From Lentibacter sp. (GTDB lineage: Bacteria; Pseudomonadota; Alphaproteobacteria; Rhodobacterales; Rhodobacteraceae), in the NCBI GenBank assembly GCA_016744435.1, contig JADGEJ010000005.1, positions 77,567 to 110,687 on the forward strand: 33,121 nt of DNA, given 5' to 3'. The position numbers were made by a program, and so were the translations under genes. Each line of letters begins with the position of its first letter. Position 1 is the first letter of the stretch. Positions 17,591 to 25,385 of the stretch are shown piece after piece. Under the pieces are notes generated by a model. That model was not told the origin of the DNA. It saw only the letters and a list, made by a program, of their open reading frames with translations, and did no database searches.

Positions 17591-17912
17591 CTACCGCGAA
17601 ACTTAGGTTTTTACAAAGTCTTGCGCCAATATGCTGGTGAGCTGTCGGTGCTCTACAAGTTGTTGAGTGGGGAACTTCTGCCTGTGCGCTTTGCTTGAGG
17701 CTGTAAAAGCGTATTTATACCAATAAGATAGCACAAACCTCTTAGGACCCCCTAAGCCCTGCGAACTTTGTGGTTACCGCCCAAGCAAGCACAACTCGGT
17801 CTAGTGCCTACGGTATGCATAACGCTGTGCATATATCAGTGCAGCATGCGTGCAGACGTTTTGCTCTGAAGTCTTAACCCAAATTAACTTAATGCAGCGC
17901 GTGCAGCCTTAC
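17587..17912. other. Gene-free, AT-richer intergenic stretch
   Basis: About 330 nt with no credible reading frame on either strand and visibly lower GC than the flanks. It holds a small hairpin (CTTAGG/CCTAAG near 17740-17757) and several TGCA-centred words such as TATGCATA and GTGCATAT around 17813-17860. I see no tRNA and no strong terminator, and no gene remnant that I can name. Confidence 0.5.
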
Positions 17913-18050
17913 TTAAAACAGCCCGTTGTCGTTGGCCGAGGTGTTGGTGATGACTTGCAGCACGTCCCAGTGCTCAACGATCTTGTCGCCCTCGGCTAAA
18001 ACCCCTTCCACCACCGGCGCGAAGAACGACAGCGGCAAGTCGTCATTCAT
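17913..18050 (-). pseudogene. C-terminal remnant of a SnoaL-like (NTF2-fold) protein
   Basis: A 45-codon frame whose second half, DKIVEHWDVLQ ... NTSANDNGLF, is the usual C-terminal end of SnoaL-like/NTF2-fold proteins of about 130-150 residues. The N-terminal two thirds of such a protein are missing. The ATG at 18050 happens to follow AGGAGG, but these bases are also codons of the preceding HD remnant. It is most simply a fragment left by a deletion, although a short peptide could still be made. Confidence 0.7.
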
Positions 18051-18099
18051 ACTCCTCCTTGGTGCCGTCTTTCATCTGGGTGAAGTTGACTTTGCCCAT
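18043..18099 (-). pseudogene. N-terminal remnant of an HD-domain phosphohydrolase
   Basis: Eighteen codons, MGKVNFTQMKDGTKEEYE, then TGA. This matches the start of roseobacter HD-domain proteins of about 190-200 residues as I remember them. AGGGG lies 10 nt before the ATG at 18099. The sequence then breaks off into the SnoaL-like remnant, with which it overlaps by a few bases. No HD residues remain, so it cannot have the original activity. Confidence 0.6.
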
Positions 18100-18152
18100 C
18101 AGATTACCCCTGTTTGCGTGCCACAGGAGAATTGTCAGCGGTAAATGTAAAA

Positions 18153-18584
18153 TCAAGCGCGGTTGATCTTGGTGGTGAGGTGAATGAGGCTTTCTGAGCT
18201 TTTTACCCCCTTTGATGCACCGATATCGTCTAGCGTGGCGTCGAGCCCTTCGGTGGTGCGCGCGCTCAGAATGACGATCAGATCCCAGCGGCCAGAGGTG
18301 GTGTGCACCTGCTCGACACTGGGCAGGGTCTTGAGGCGGGCAAGCACAGCTGCGCCAGCGCGCGGCTCGATTGAGACAAGCACAGTGGCGCGCAAAGGGG
18401 CTTGCGCCGGCTGACCACGGCGGATGGTATATCCGGCGATGGCGCCAGTGGCTTCTAGCCGCTCGATGCGGGCCTGCACCGTGGTGCGCGCAAGGCCAAG
18501 TTTGCGCGCCAACGTGGCCACGGGCGCGCGGGCGTTCTCCGCCAGAAGGCCGAGCAGGGTTGTGTCTGTATCGTCGGTTTGCAT
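18153..18584 (-). CDS. Lrp/AsnC family transcriptional regulator
   Basis: A 143-residue regulator with an N-terminal winged helix-turn-helix (about residues 5-55, including LLAENARAPVATLARKLGLA and TTVQARIERLEATGAIAGY) and a C-terminal RAM ligand-binding domain (about 65-140; TTSGRWDLIVIL). The family senses amino acids and forms dimers to octamers. It is divergent from the PLP decarboxylase, with about 100 nt between the starts, so it probably controls that gene and itself. The ribosome binding site is weak. The remnant at 17913-18099 lies downstream on the same strand. Confidence 0.92.
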   Translation of the reverse strand: MQTDDTDTTLLGLLAENARAPVATLARKLGLARTTVQARIERLEATGAIAGYTIRRGQPAQAPLRATVLVSIEPRAGAAVLARLKTLPSVEQVHTTSGRWDLIVILSARTTEGLDATLDDIGASKGVKSSESLIHLTTKINRA

Positions 18585-18621
18585 GTTGCACTCGTCAAAT
18601 TGTCCGAAACTTTGGGCATAT

Positions 18622-18635
18622 TGGCAGATGTGCCA
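18622..18635. promoter_or_regulatory. Candidate operator between the Lrp-type regulator and the decarboxylase
   Basis: TGGCA-GATG-TGCCA is a perfect 5-bp inverted repeat. It lies 38 nt upstream of the Lrp-type regulator's start and 53 nt upstream of the decarboxylase start at 18688. Place and symmetry fit a binding site for the regulator, but the motif is short. Confidence 0.3.
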
Positions 18636-18687
18636 CGATAAAACGACAGTTTTCTAGGCCATGCTCACAGAAAAGCCGAGGCCCTTT

Positions 18688-19830
18688 ATGTTTGAGCAGA
18701 TCTGTTATCACACCCCCGTTGAGCACATACGCACTCGTATGCCCGACACGGCCACGCTTTACTTTAGCCCAAAAGCGCTGCGCGACGAGGCTGAGCGGTT
18801 TCAGCGTGGCTTTGGCGGTTTGGTGACATATGCCGTCAAGGCCAACGCCGCGCCGGAAGTTCTTGAGAACCTTGTCGCCGCAGGCCTGCGAGCTTTTGAT
18901 GTGGCCTCACCGGAGGAGGCCGGCCAAGCGCGCGCGGCGGCGGCAAGCGCGGTTTTGCATTACAACAACCCCGTGCGCTCGCTTGCTGAGGTGGCAGCGG
19001 GCAAGGCGCTTCAGGTGCGCTCGTGGTCTGTCGATGATTTGGGCGAGCTAGCTAAGCTGGGGGCGGCGCGACAGGGCGAGGAAGTTGCGGTGCGCTTTAA
19101 GCTGTCGATTTCAGGTGCGCATTACGATTTTGGCGAGAAGTTTGGCGCTGAGCCTGACGCGGCGGTGGCGTTGCTGCGCGCGGCTGAGGCGAAGGGCTAT
19201 GAAGCGGCGCTGAGCTTTCATCCGGGGACGCAGTGCCAGGATGCGCAGGCCTGGGCGGCCTATATTCGGGCCAGTGCGCAGATCGCGCAGCAGGCGGGTG
19301 TGTGCCTCAAGCGGCTTAATGTGGGCGGCGGCTTTGCGTCGCAGCGCGGTTGCGCGCGGCAAGACTTGGAGAGCGTCTTTGCGCTGATTGAGCGCGAGAC
19401 GGCGCAAGCCTTTGGGCCAGATGCCCCTGAGCTTGTCTGCGAGCCGGGGCGCGCCATGGTGGCGGAAAGCTTCAGCCTCGCGGCGCGGGTGAAAGCGGTG
19501 CGCGCCGACGGCAGCCTTTTTTTGAACGACGGGATTTATGGCGCGCTCGCGGAGTGGCGCGACATGTCGGCCTCAACGCGGGTGCGGTTTTTGGGCGCCG
19601 ACGGGGCTGAGCGCTCCGGCGCTTTGACGCCGCGCCGCGCCTTTGGCCCGACGTGTGACAGCCTTGATGTTTTGCCTGAACCGCTGGCCTGCCCCGCGGA
19701 TATCAGCGAAGGCGACTACGTGTTGTTTGACGGCATGGGGGCCTACTCGCTGGCGATCGCGACGCGCTTTAACGGCTATGGCCCGCGCGAGGTTATTACC
19801 GTCAAGCGCGCGGCATTTGGGGAAAATTAA
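18688..19830 (+). CDS. Fold type III PLP decarboxylase (ornithine decarboxylase-like)
   Basis: A 380-residue enzyme of the alanine-racemase fold, related to ornithine/lysine decarboxylases that make putrescine or cadaverine. PLP Lys51 sits in TYAVKANAAP. His178 (SFHPG) stacks on PLP in the family, GGGF (213-216) and EPGR (252-255) bind the phosphate, Cys323-Asp324 (GPTCDSLD) would come from the partner subunit, and Tyr353 is in FDGMGAYS. The substrate (ornithine, lysine or another amino acid) is not fixed by these motifs. I chose ATG 18688, with GAGG in front; ATG 18661 lacks a site. The divergent Lrp-type gene suggests amino-acid-responsive control. Confidence 0.88.
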   Translation: MFEQICYHTPVEHIRTRMPDTATLYFSPKALRDEAERFQRGFGGLVTYAVKANAAPEVLENLVAAGLRAFDVASPEEAGQARAAAASAVLHYNNPVRSLAEVAAGKALQVRSWSVDDLGELAKLGAARQGEEVAVRFKLSISGAHYDFGEKFGAEPDAAVALLRAAEAKGYEAALSFHPGTQCQDAQAWAAYIRASAQIAQQAGVCLKRLNVGGGFASQRGCARQDLESVFALIERETAQAFGPDAPELVCEPGRAMVAESFSLAARVKAVRADGSLFLNDGIYGALAEWRDMSASTRVRFLGADGAERSGALTPRRAFGPTCDSLDVLPEPLACPADISEGDYVLFDGMGAYSLAIATRFNGYGPREVITVKRAAFGEN

Positions 19831-20019
19831 GCGAAGTTTCCCAATCCTTGCTTACCTTTTGTTCAATCCGGGGGCGTTAGCCTGATCGGCACAATGCAGC
19901 CCACAAGACGCCATTTTCAGTTGGTATGATGGGCTTCAAAGCACGTGAAGATCACGAAAGGTTGCTTGGTAATACCCAGGTAAACACGGAACATTAGGAG
20001 CGAAAGAAAGAAGTTAACA

Positions 20020-21096
20020 ATGTCATTTTATCGCATGGGAAAGCGCCTTTACGGGCTTTTGTGGCCCGGTCAGAGGCAAGGTAAGTCAGTGCTTACGCGG
20101 ACGCGCACGCCGATGACACATGTGATTATTCTTGATGGCACCATGTCTTCTCTCAAGCCCGGTTGCGAGACAAATGCTGGCCGCACCTATCGTTTGCTCA
20201 GCGAGATCGGCGCGCCTGTGTCGGTGTTTTACGAGGCCGGTGTGCAATGGAGCGACTGGCGCAGCACGCACCATGTGCTGGTGGGCAAGGGTATGAACCG
20301 TCAGATCAAACGCGCCTTCGGCTACCTTGCATCGCGCTACCGACCCGGTGACAAGATATTCTTCTTTGGCTATTCACGCGGCGCTTATGCGGTGCGCTCG
20401 CTGGCTGGAGTGATTGACCGCGTCGGGCTGTTGCGCGCCGATTGCGCCACCGAGCGCAACGTTGAGACTGCTTACCGCCTCTATCAGAACGCGGCACCTG
20501 ACGACCTTGTGCAAGCTTTCGCGCAAGAGCACTGTCATGAGAAAGTTGAGGTTGAGATGGTCGGCGTTTGGGACACTGTGAAGGCGCTTGGCCTGCGGTT
20601 GCCGCTCCTGTGGCGGTTCTCGGAGAACGACCACGCGTTTCACAGCCACCAGCTCGGCGCGACGATCAAACACGGGTTTCATGCGCTCGCGCTGCATGAA
20701 ACCCGTTCGGTGTTTGAACCTGTGCTTTGGGACTGCCCGAAAGACTGGAACGGGCGGGTTGAACAAGTTTGGTTTCCCGGCTCGCATAGTGATGTAGGCG
20801 GCCAGCTTGGCGGGTTAGAGGTTGCGCGGGAGTTGGCCAATATCCCACTGGTCTGGATGTTGGAAAAGGCCGAGATGTGCGGCATGCCTTTGCCGGACGG
20901 TTGGCAAGAGCGCTATCCGCAAGATGCAACTGCGCGGCCTTTGGGCACGTGGAGCGGCTGGGGCAAGCTGTTTTTACTGCGCGCAAGGCGGCGTGTGGGC
21001 GCGGGCGTGTGTGAAAGCCTGCACCCGAGCGTTGATGCGCGGGCAATGGCAGCAGGCATTGCGCCAAGCTTGCCGAGGGTGAAGTTGCCAGCTTGA
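20020..21096 (+). CDS. DUF2235 (Tle1-like) alpha/beta hydrolase
   Basis: A 358-residue protein with the DUF2235 hydrolase domain. The opening HVIILDGTMSS resembles the family's start. The nucleophile elbow GYSRG (117-121) contains Ser119, GVWDT (182-186) has the acid Asp185, and the His is probably in PGSHSDVGG (253-261). The domain is best known from the phospholipase Tle1 type VI effectors, but stand-alone bacterial forms are common. No VgrG, Hcp or immunity gene is nearby and there is no signal peptide, so an effector role is not supported. The C-terminal part after about 300 is basic. The 189-nt stretch before it (19831-20019) holds nothing I recognise. Confidence 0.82.
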   Translation: MSFYRMGKRLYGLLWPGQRQGKSVLTRTRTPMTHVIILDGTMSSLKPGCETNAGRTYRLLSEIGAPVSVFYEAGVQWSDWRSTHHVLVGKGMNRQIKRAFGYLASRYRPGDKIFFFGYSRGAYAVRSLAGVIDRVGLLRADCATERNVETAYRLYQNAAPDDLVQAFAQEHCHEKVEVEMVGVWDTVKALGLRLPLLWRFSENDHAFHSHQLGATIKHGFHALALHETRSVFEPVLWDCPKDWNGRVEQVWFPGSHSDVGGQLGGLEVARELANIPLVWMLEKAEMCGMPLPDGWQERYPQDATARPLGTWSGWGKLFLLRARRRVGAGVCESLHPSVDARAMAAGIAPSLPRVKLPA

Positions 21097-21102
21097 GACG
21101 GC

Positions 21103-21603
21103 CTAACCGTCTGTCAGCTCGCGCGGCACGATGAAGGCTTTCAAACGCCCTTGTCCGAAGCGAACGTCATTCCAGCTCTCAACTTCAAACTCAACAACCA
21201 GCGTGGCGCCTGACGGGTAGTCAAAGAACCTCGGGTGCGCGGGCGGGCTTTGCACGATGCTCTCGGCAAATTCGGCAATGCCGGGGTTGTGGGCCACCAG
21301 CATCAGCGCCTTGCCTGAGCCGTGAGTTTGCACGCTATCAAGCATTTTATGCGCGCTGGCATGGTAAAGCCCTTGGAGAAATTCTGTGCTGAGCGCGCCG
21401 ACGCTGCGGGCGAGCGTTTCACGGGTGCGCACGGCTGTCGAGCAAAGTACCTGATCGGGGGTGAAGCCTTGCTCTTTCAGCCAGACCCCAAGCGCCTTGG
21501 CGGCGGTGCGGCCCCGTTTGTTAAGCGGGCGGTCATGGTCGCTCAGGGTGAGATCATCCCAGCTTGACTTGGCGTGACGCATGAGGATGAGGCGCAGTGT
21601 CAT
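21103..21603 (-). CDS. SixA-like histidine phosphatase
   Basis: A 166-residue protein of the histidine phosphatase superfamily. The phosphohistidine residue is His10 in LMRHAKSSW; the other conserved residues are Arg59 and Glu62 (STAVRTRET) and His105 (VAHNPG). SixA of E. coli removes phosphate from His-containing phosphotransfer domains, but homologues in other groups can have other substrates, and none is indicated here. Its ATG overlaps the stop of the Fe-S gene upstream (ATGA), so it is the last gene of a coupled set. A small hairpin (AGACGG/CCGTCT, 21096-21112) lies between this gene and the convergent DUF2235 gene. Confidence 0.88.
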   Translation of the reverse strand: MTLRLILMRHAKSSWDDLTLSDHDRPLNKRGRTAAKALGVWLKEQGFTPDQVLCSTAVRTRETLARSVGALSTEFLQGLYHASAHKMLDSVQTHGSGKALMLVAHNPGIAEFAESIVQSPPAHPRFFDYPSGATLVVEFEVESWNDVRFGQGRLKAFIVPRELTDG

Positions 21604-22229
21604 AGGAAGGCTCGCATGTGAAAGGCCGATTGTTCGGGCAGTCTGCCATAGCTTTGGGACTGGGGGCAGACGCGGCGTGCAAGACAGCCGCTTGCAAGGC
21701 AGTCAGCCCCGGCGGCACTGTCTATATGGGCGCGGCAGGCGGGCACGTCATAGACTTGGCTTTCGTTCAAAGCTCCGACAGGGCAGGCGGTGAGACAGGG
21801 CTTCTCGGCGCAGGTGTTGCAGGGGTTTTGGGCGAGCATCGGCAAGCCATATAGCGCGGGCAGGCGCACGGCGGCGCGGTAGCTGACCATCAGTCCAGCG
21901 CGCGTATGCACCAGCATCCCGATGGGGGACTGCCAAGCTTGGCCGCTTTTGAGCGCCCACTCAAGAAAGGGCGCATAGGGCGGATCAGACGGGAACAGCG
22001 CCTGACCGCCCCAGCTTTGCGCAAGCGGCGTGACAATGCGCTTTGAGTAGCGGTCAAGCGGGTCGGGGAGGCTGTCGTTGGCCTCGGCTGAGGCCGAAAA
22101 GGCGGCCCAAAACCCTGGCTCATGCGGGCCAAGCAGCACGATAGTGCTACCCGCGTCATGCAGCGCGCCGAATGTGGCGAGTTGCACGGATTCGGGGGCA
22201 GGGCTCAGTGCTTTCTGAAGGGGAGCCAT
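21600..22229 (-). CDS. Iron-sulfur (4Fe-4S ferredoxin-like) protein
   Basis: A 209-residue protein. Numbered from ATG 22229, the C-terminal third has the cluster motif C137-x2-C140-x4-C145-x3-C149-P and further Cys at 165, 177, 182 and 188 (the last followed by Pro), enough for one or two [4Fe-4S] clusters. The layout resembles the C-terminal part of epoxyqueuosine reductase-like proteins, but the N-terminal half (about 1-130) is not one I recognise. The redox partner is unknown. An in-frame TTG at 22238 is an alternative start. The gene start overlaps the end of the desaturase gene by 25 nt, which suggests coupling and perhaps electron supply to it. Confidence 0.82.
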   Translation of the reverse strand: MAPLQKALSPAPESVQLATFGALHDAGSTIVLLGPHEPGFWAAFSASAEANDSLPDPLDRYSKRIVTPLAQSWGGQALFPSDPPYAPFLEWALKSGQAWQSPIGMLVHTRAGLMVSYRAAVRLPALYGLPMLAQNPCNTCAEKPCLTACPVGALNESQVYDVPACRAHIDSAAGADCLASGCLARRVCPQSQSYGRLPEQSAFHMRAFL

Positions 22230-22999
22230 AGGGACCAAGCAAGGCGTGAGGGCCGCGCGTCTTGCCAGCGCAGGCCGATTTTCATGTCGTCGTGGCCCTC
22301 GGCAGGCTGGGCGATGTAGGTGCGGAACATGTGATCCCAGATCGAGAGGGAGAAGCCATAGTTGCTGTCGTGCTCATGGCGGTGCACCGAGTGGTGAACG
22401 CGGTGCATGTCGGGCGTCACGAGGAAGGTACGCAGCACGCGGTCAAGCGGCAAGGGCAGGCGCAGGTTGGCGTGGTTGAACATGGCCGTGCCATTGAGGA
22501 TGATCTCAAACAGGATGATCGCCAGCGCTGACGGGCCCATCACGTAAACCAACCCGATTTTGAGCAGCATCGAGAGGGCGATTTCGACAGGGTGAAACCT
22601 GATCGCTGTTGTAACGTCGATCTCGGTATCGGAATGGTGCACTTGGTGCAGCCGCCAGAGTAGCGGGACTTTGTGGGTGATTAGATGCTGCGCCCAGATC
22701 GCGAAGTCAAAGAACAGTACCGCGAGGAGTGTTTCGAGCCACAGAGGCAAGTCTAGCGCGTTGAACAGCCCCCAACCGTTGTTAGCCGCGTCGAGGGCGG
22801 CGCCGACGGCGAGCAAGGGAACGACCAGCGCGACAAGCCGGAGCGTTGCGGTGTTGAGAAGCGTCATGCTCCAGTTTGTCACCCAGCGTTTGGAGCGCGG
22901 GATGTTGCGCTTACGGCGCGGCAGAAGCGCCTCGGCCATGGCCAAAAGTGCGAACAACCCGAGGAAGACAGAGAGGCGAATGAGGGTTTCGTTTTCCAT
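22205..22999 (-). CDS. Sterol desaturase/fatty acid hydroxylase family membrane protein
   Basis: A 264-residue inner-membrane di-iron enzyme of the fatty acid hydroxylase superfamily. Four or five hydrophobic segments surround the His clusters: H105LITH109, H118-HQVHH ending at 122, His176 (NHAN) and H199RVHH203. These His residues bind the two irons. Members hydroxylate or desaturate lipids, sterols or carotenoids. The substrate is unknown, and no lipid or carotenoid genes are adjacent. The ribosome binding site at 22999 is weak. It lies 47 nt downstream of argB on the same strand and overlaps the iron-sulfur gene. Confidence 0.9.
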   Translation of the reverse strand: MENETLIRLSVFLGLFALLAMAEALLPRRKRNIPRSKRWVTNWSMTLLNTATLRLVALVVPLLAVGAALDAANNGWGLFNALDLPLWLETLLAVLFFDFAIWAQHLITHKVPLLWRLHQVHHSDTEIDVTTAIRFHPVEIALSMLLKIGLVYVMGPSALAIILFEIILNGTAMFNHANLRLPLPLDRVLRTFLVTPDMHRVHHSVHRHEHDSNYGFSLSIWDHMFRTYIAQPAEGHDDMKIGLRWQDARPSRLAWSLWLPFRKH

Positions 23000-23046
23000 G
23001 CGCTTAGTTAGAGCCGGAAGCTGGGCAGGTGCAAGTCACGTGGCCG

Positions 23047-23907
23047 TTAACCACGGATCAGCGAGCCGGCGCCGTGCTCTGTGTAGAGCTCGAGCAGGCA
23101 GGCGTTGGGCGCGCGTCCATCAAGGATCACTACGCCGCGCACGCCGCCATCTATGGCCGTGAGCGCGGTTTCTGTCTTGGGGATCATTCCGCCAGCTATG
23201 GTTCCGTCAGCAATCATGGCGCGGATCGTGTCGGCTTTAAGCTCGGTCACGACCTCGCCTTCAGCGTTTTTCACGCCTGCAACATCAGTCAGCAACAAAA
23301 GTCTGTCGGCCTTGAGAGCGGCGGCGATTGCGCCTGAGGCTGTGTCGCCGTTGACATTGAATGTCTCGCCGTTTTTGCCAGCGCCAAGTGGGGCGATGAC
23401 CGGGATCATGTCTTTTTCGAACAGGTCGTGCAGCACGGATGCGTCAATGTCTGTAGGCGTGCCGACGAAGCCGAGCTCAGCGTTGGTTTGCTCGCAAACC
23501 ATAAGGTTGGCGTCTTTGCCTGACAGGCCCACAGCCTTGCCGCCCTGGCCGTTGATCGCCTGCACGATGCGCTTGTTGACAAGGCCCGAGAGCACCATTT
23601 CGACAACTTCAACAGTCGCCGCGTCGGTGACGCGTTTGCCGTCAACGAAAGTGCTTTTGATGCCGAGAACGTCGAGCTTTTCGTTGATCATCGGGCCACC
23701 ACCGTGGACGATCACAGGGTTCACACCGACCATCTGCATGAGCACAATGTCACGCGCGAAGGTGTCCATGGCGGCCTGATCGCCCATGGCGTGGCCCCCA
23801 AATTTGACCACAACAATCGCGCCATTGTAGCGCTGCAACATGGGCAGGGCGTTGGAGAGGGTGCTTGCCGTGGCGATCCAGTCGCGGTTCATATCTTGCG
23901 TCTTCAT
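23047..23907 (-). CDS. argB: Acetylglutamate kinase
   Basis: Second step of arginine synthesis: phosphorylates N-acetyl-L-glutamate with ATP in the cytoplasm. The 286-residue length is normal. The phosphate-binding KFGGHA is at 35-40 and VHGGGP at 67-72, followed by [15 protein letters not shown] and LLTDVAGV, all typical. An N-terminal helix of about 25 residues precedes the kinase core. In arginine-sensitive hexameric enzymes such a helix links dimers, so feedback inhibition by arginine is plausible. The start at 23907 has GGAAGA. It follows engB after 66 nt in the yidC cluster, an order common in Rhodobacterales. Confidence 0.96.
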   Translation of the reverse strand: MKTQDMNRDWIATASTLSNALPMLQRYNGAIVVVKFGGHAMGDQAAMDTFARDIVLMQMVGVNPVIVHGGGPMINEKLDVLGIKSTFVDGKRVTDAATVEVVEMVLSGLVNKRIVQAINGQGGKAVGLSGKDANLMVCEQTNAELGFVGTPTDIDASVLHDLFEKDMIPVIAPLGAGKNGETFNVNGDTASGAIAAALKADRLLLLTDVAGVKNAEGEVVTELKADTIRAMIADGTIAGGMIPKTETALTAIDGGVRGVVILDGRAPNACLLELYTEHGAGSLIRG

Positions 23908-23973
23908 GTTGTTCTTCCGAATTTCAGGGAGTTTTCCATGATTGCGCGCTTGGGCGCAAGGCCCTGCCTGCCT

Positions 23974-24627
23974 TTAGACGAGTGTCGCGATAATCGTGCG
24001 CAACACATCTATCCCGTCGCCCTTTTCACTCGAGGTGACAACAAGCTCGGGGTAGGCGGCCGGGTGTTTGGAAAGCTTGCCGCGCACTTGATCGAGGATT
24101 TTGTCAAGCTCGCCAACTTTGAGTTTGTCCGTTTTGGTCAGCACGCATTGGAACGTGACTGCGGAACTGTCGAGCAGTGACATGATCTCTTCGTCGACGG
24201 CTTTGATACCATGGCGCGCGTCAATCAGAACAAAGGCGCGGCGCAGGTTTTGACGGCCTGACAGGTATTGCTTGAGCAGGCGTTGCCACTTCTCAACAAC
24301 GGCCACGGGCGCATTGGCATAGCCATAACCCGGCAAGTCAACGAGGTAGTGACTTTCTTCGATCATGAAGAAGTTGATCTCTTGGGTGCGGCCCGGCGTG
24401 TTGGAGGCGCGCGCAAGCCCCTTGCGGTTGGTCAGCGCGTTGATCAGGCTTGATTTGCCCACATTTGAGCGCCCCGCAAAGCAAACTTCAAGCCTGTCGC
24501 CCTCGGGCAAGCCCGACATGGCAACAACGCCTTTGAGGAACTCAGCACCGCCACCGGCAAACATTTTGCGGCCTTTCTCGCGGGAAATTTCGTCGGGCGC
24601 TTCGGCCAAGGGAAAGGGGAGTTGCAT
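23974..24627 (-). CDS. engB: Ribosome-biogenesis GTPase EngB (YihA/YsxC)
   Basis: A 217-residue GTPase needed for assembly of the large ribosomal subunit in bacteria studied. All G motifs are present: G1 GRSNVGKSS (52-60), a Thr-containing G2 (TPGRTQEINFF, 77-87), G3 DLPG (97-100), G4 TKTD (164-167) and G5 SSEKG (199-203). An N-terminal extension of about 25 residues precedes the core. Its ATG shares one base with the MOSC gene stop (TAATG at 24629-24625), so it is probably translated by coupling. Confidence 0.96.
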   Translation of the reverse strand: MQLPFPLAEAPDEISREKGRKMFAGGGAEFLKGVVAMSGLPEGDRLEVCFAGRSNVGKSSLINALTNRKGLARASNTPGRTQEINFFMIEESHYLVDLPGYGYANAPVAVVEKWQRLLKQYLSGRQNLRRAFVLIDARHGIKAVDEEIMSLLDSSAVTFQCVLTKTDKLKVGELDKILDQVRGKLSKHPAAYPELVVTSSEKGDGIDVLRTIIATLV

Positions 24628-25385
24628 TAGAGAACCTTCAGTGTGTCGCCTGCACGCACTGTGCCGGATTTGCGCACCCGTGCATAGAGGCCGCAGTCTT
24701 GGTGGCCGAAACCGTCGTTGAGCGCTTTGAGCGTGTCTGCATCAACTTCGCCTGTGCGGGTGCTGGCGGTTGTGGCACGACAACGCTGGATGGGTTCAAC
24801 ACCTTCCAGCTCGGCTTCGCCCAAGCGCAGGCGCTTACCGACCCATGTGTTTTCTTCCCAAGGTGTGCCGCTATCAAAGATGAAGTTTCCACGCCAACGC
24901 AGCGGTGAAATCTCGCGCCCCAACTGCGCTTCAACTGCGCGGTGTGAGGCAAGGTTGATCAGCGAAACAGACGGGAAGTCAGTGTCAGTCATGCCTTGGT
25001 CAGGTGCTGTGACAAGTGCCTTGGGCGCGGGCCTGCTCGGGTTGGCCAGCGGTGCCATCCACGCGATGAAACTCTCTGCCTCTTCCGCGTTGTCAGGCGA
25101 AAACGTGATGTCTTGCAACTTCGGATGGGTGAGTGTGATGCGCCCTGTCGCGTCATCAAGCTCAGCCTCTATGGCCTGCAGGCTTGGGGATTTGGCCCCA
25201 ATGACAAACTGGCTGCAAGACTGCCAAGCGGGGGCTGTGGCGTCAAACTTTGACGCCACATGCGCGACAGCCCAGCGGCGATCGTTTGGCAGGGTTTGCC
25301 CGGCCGTGAGCCTCACCGCATCAAGCGCCTCGCGACCGTGGCTTTTGATCGGATGCCGCCAGATTTCGGTGAGGGTGTGGCTCAT
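24627..25385 (-). CDS. MOSC-domain protein
   Basis: A 252-residue protein with an N-terminal beta-barrel (TLTEIWRHPIKSHGRE) and a C-terminal MOSC domain. MOSC proteins bind a molybdenum cofactor through a conserved Cys, here Cys202 in EPIQRCRATTAS. Relatives reduce N-hydroxylated compounds or handle sulfur from the cofactor. There is no ferredoxin fusion. Its ATG overlaps the yidC TGA (ATGA), and engB follows directly, so it belongs to the yidC unit although its role is not obviously linked. Confidence 0.9.
   Translation of the reverse strand: MSHTLTEIWRHPIKSHGREALDAVRLTAGQTLPNDRRWAVAHVASKFDATAPAWQSCSQFVIGAKSPSLQAIEAELDDATGRITLTHPKLQDITFSPDNAEEAESFIAWMAPLANPSRPAPKALVTAPDQGMTDTDFPSVSLINLASHRAVEAQLGREISPLRWRGNFIFDSGTPWEENTWVGKRLRLGEAELEGVEPIQRCRATTASTRTGEVDADTLKALNDGFGHQDCGLYARVRKSGTVRAGDTLKVL

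Noticed and set aside
18043-18591. 182-codon minus-strand frame over the Lrp-type gene
   Set aside because: Most of it is the Lrp gene in the wrong frame. Only its last 18 codons, from ATG 18099, look real and are listed as an HD remnant.
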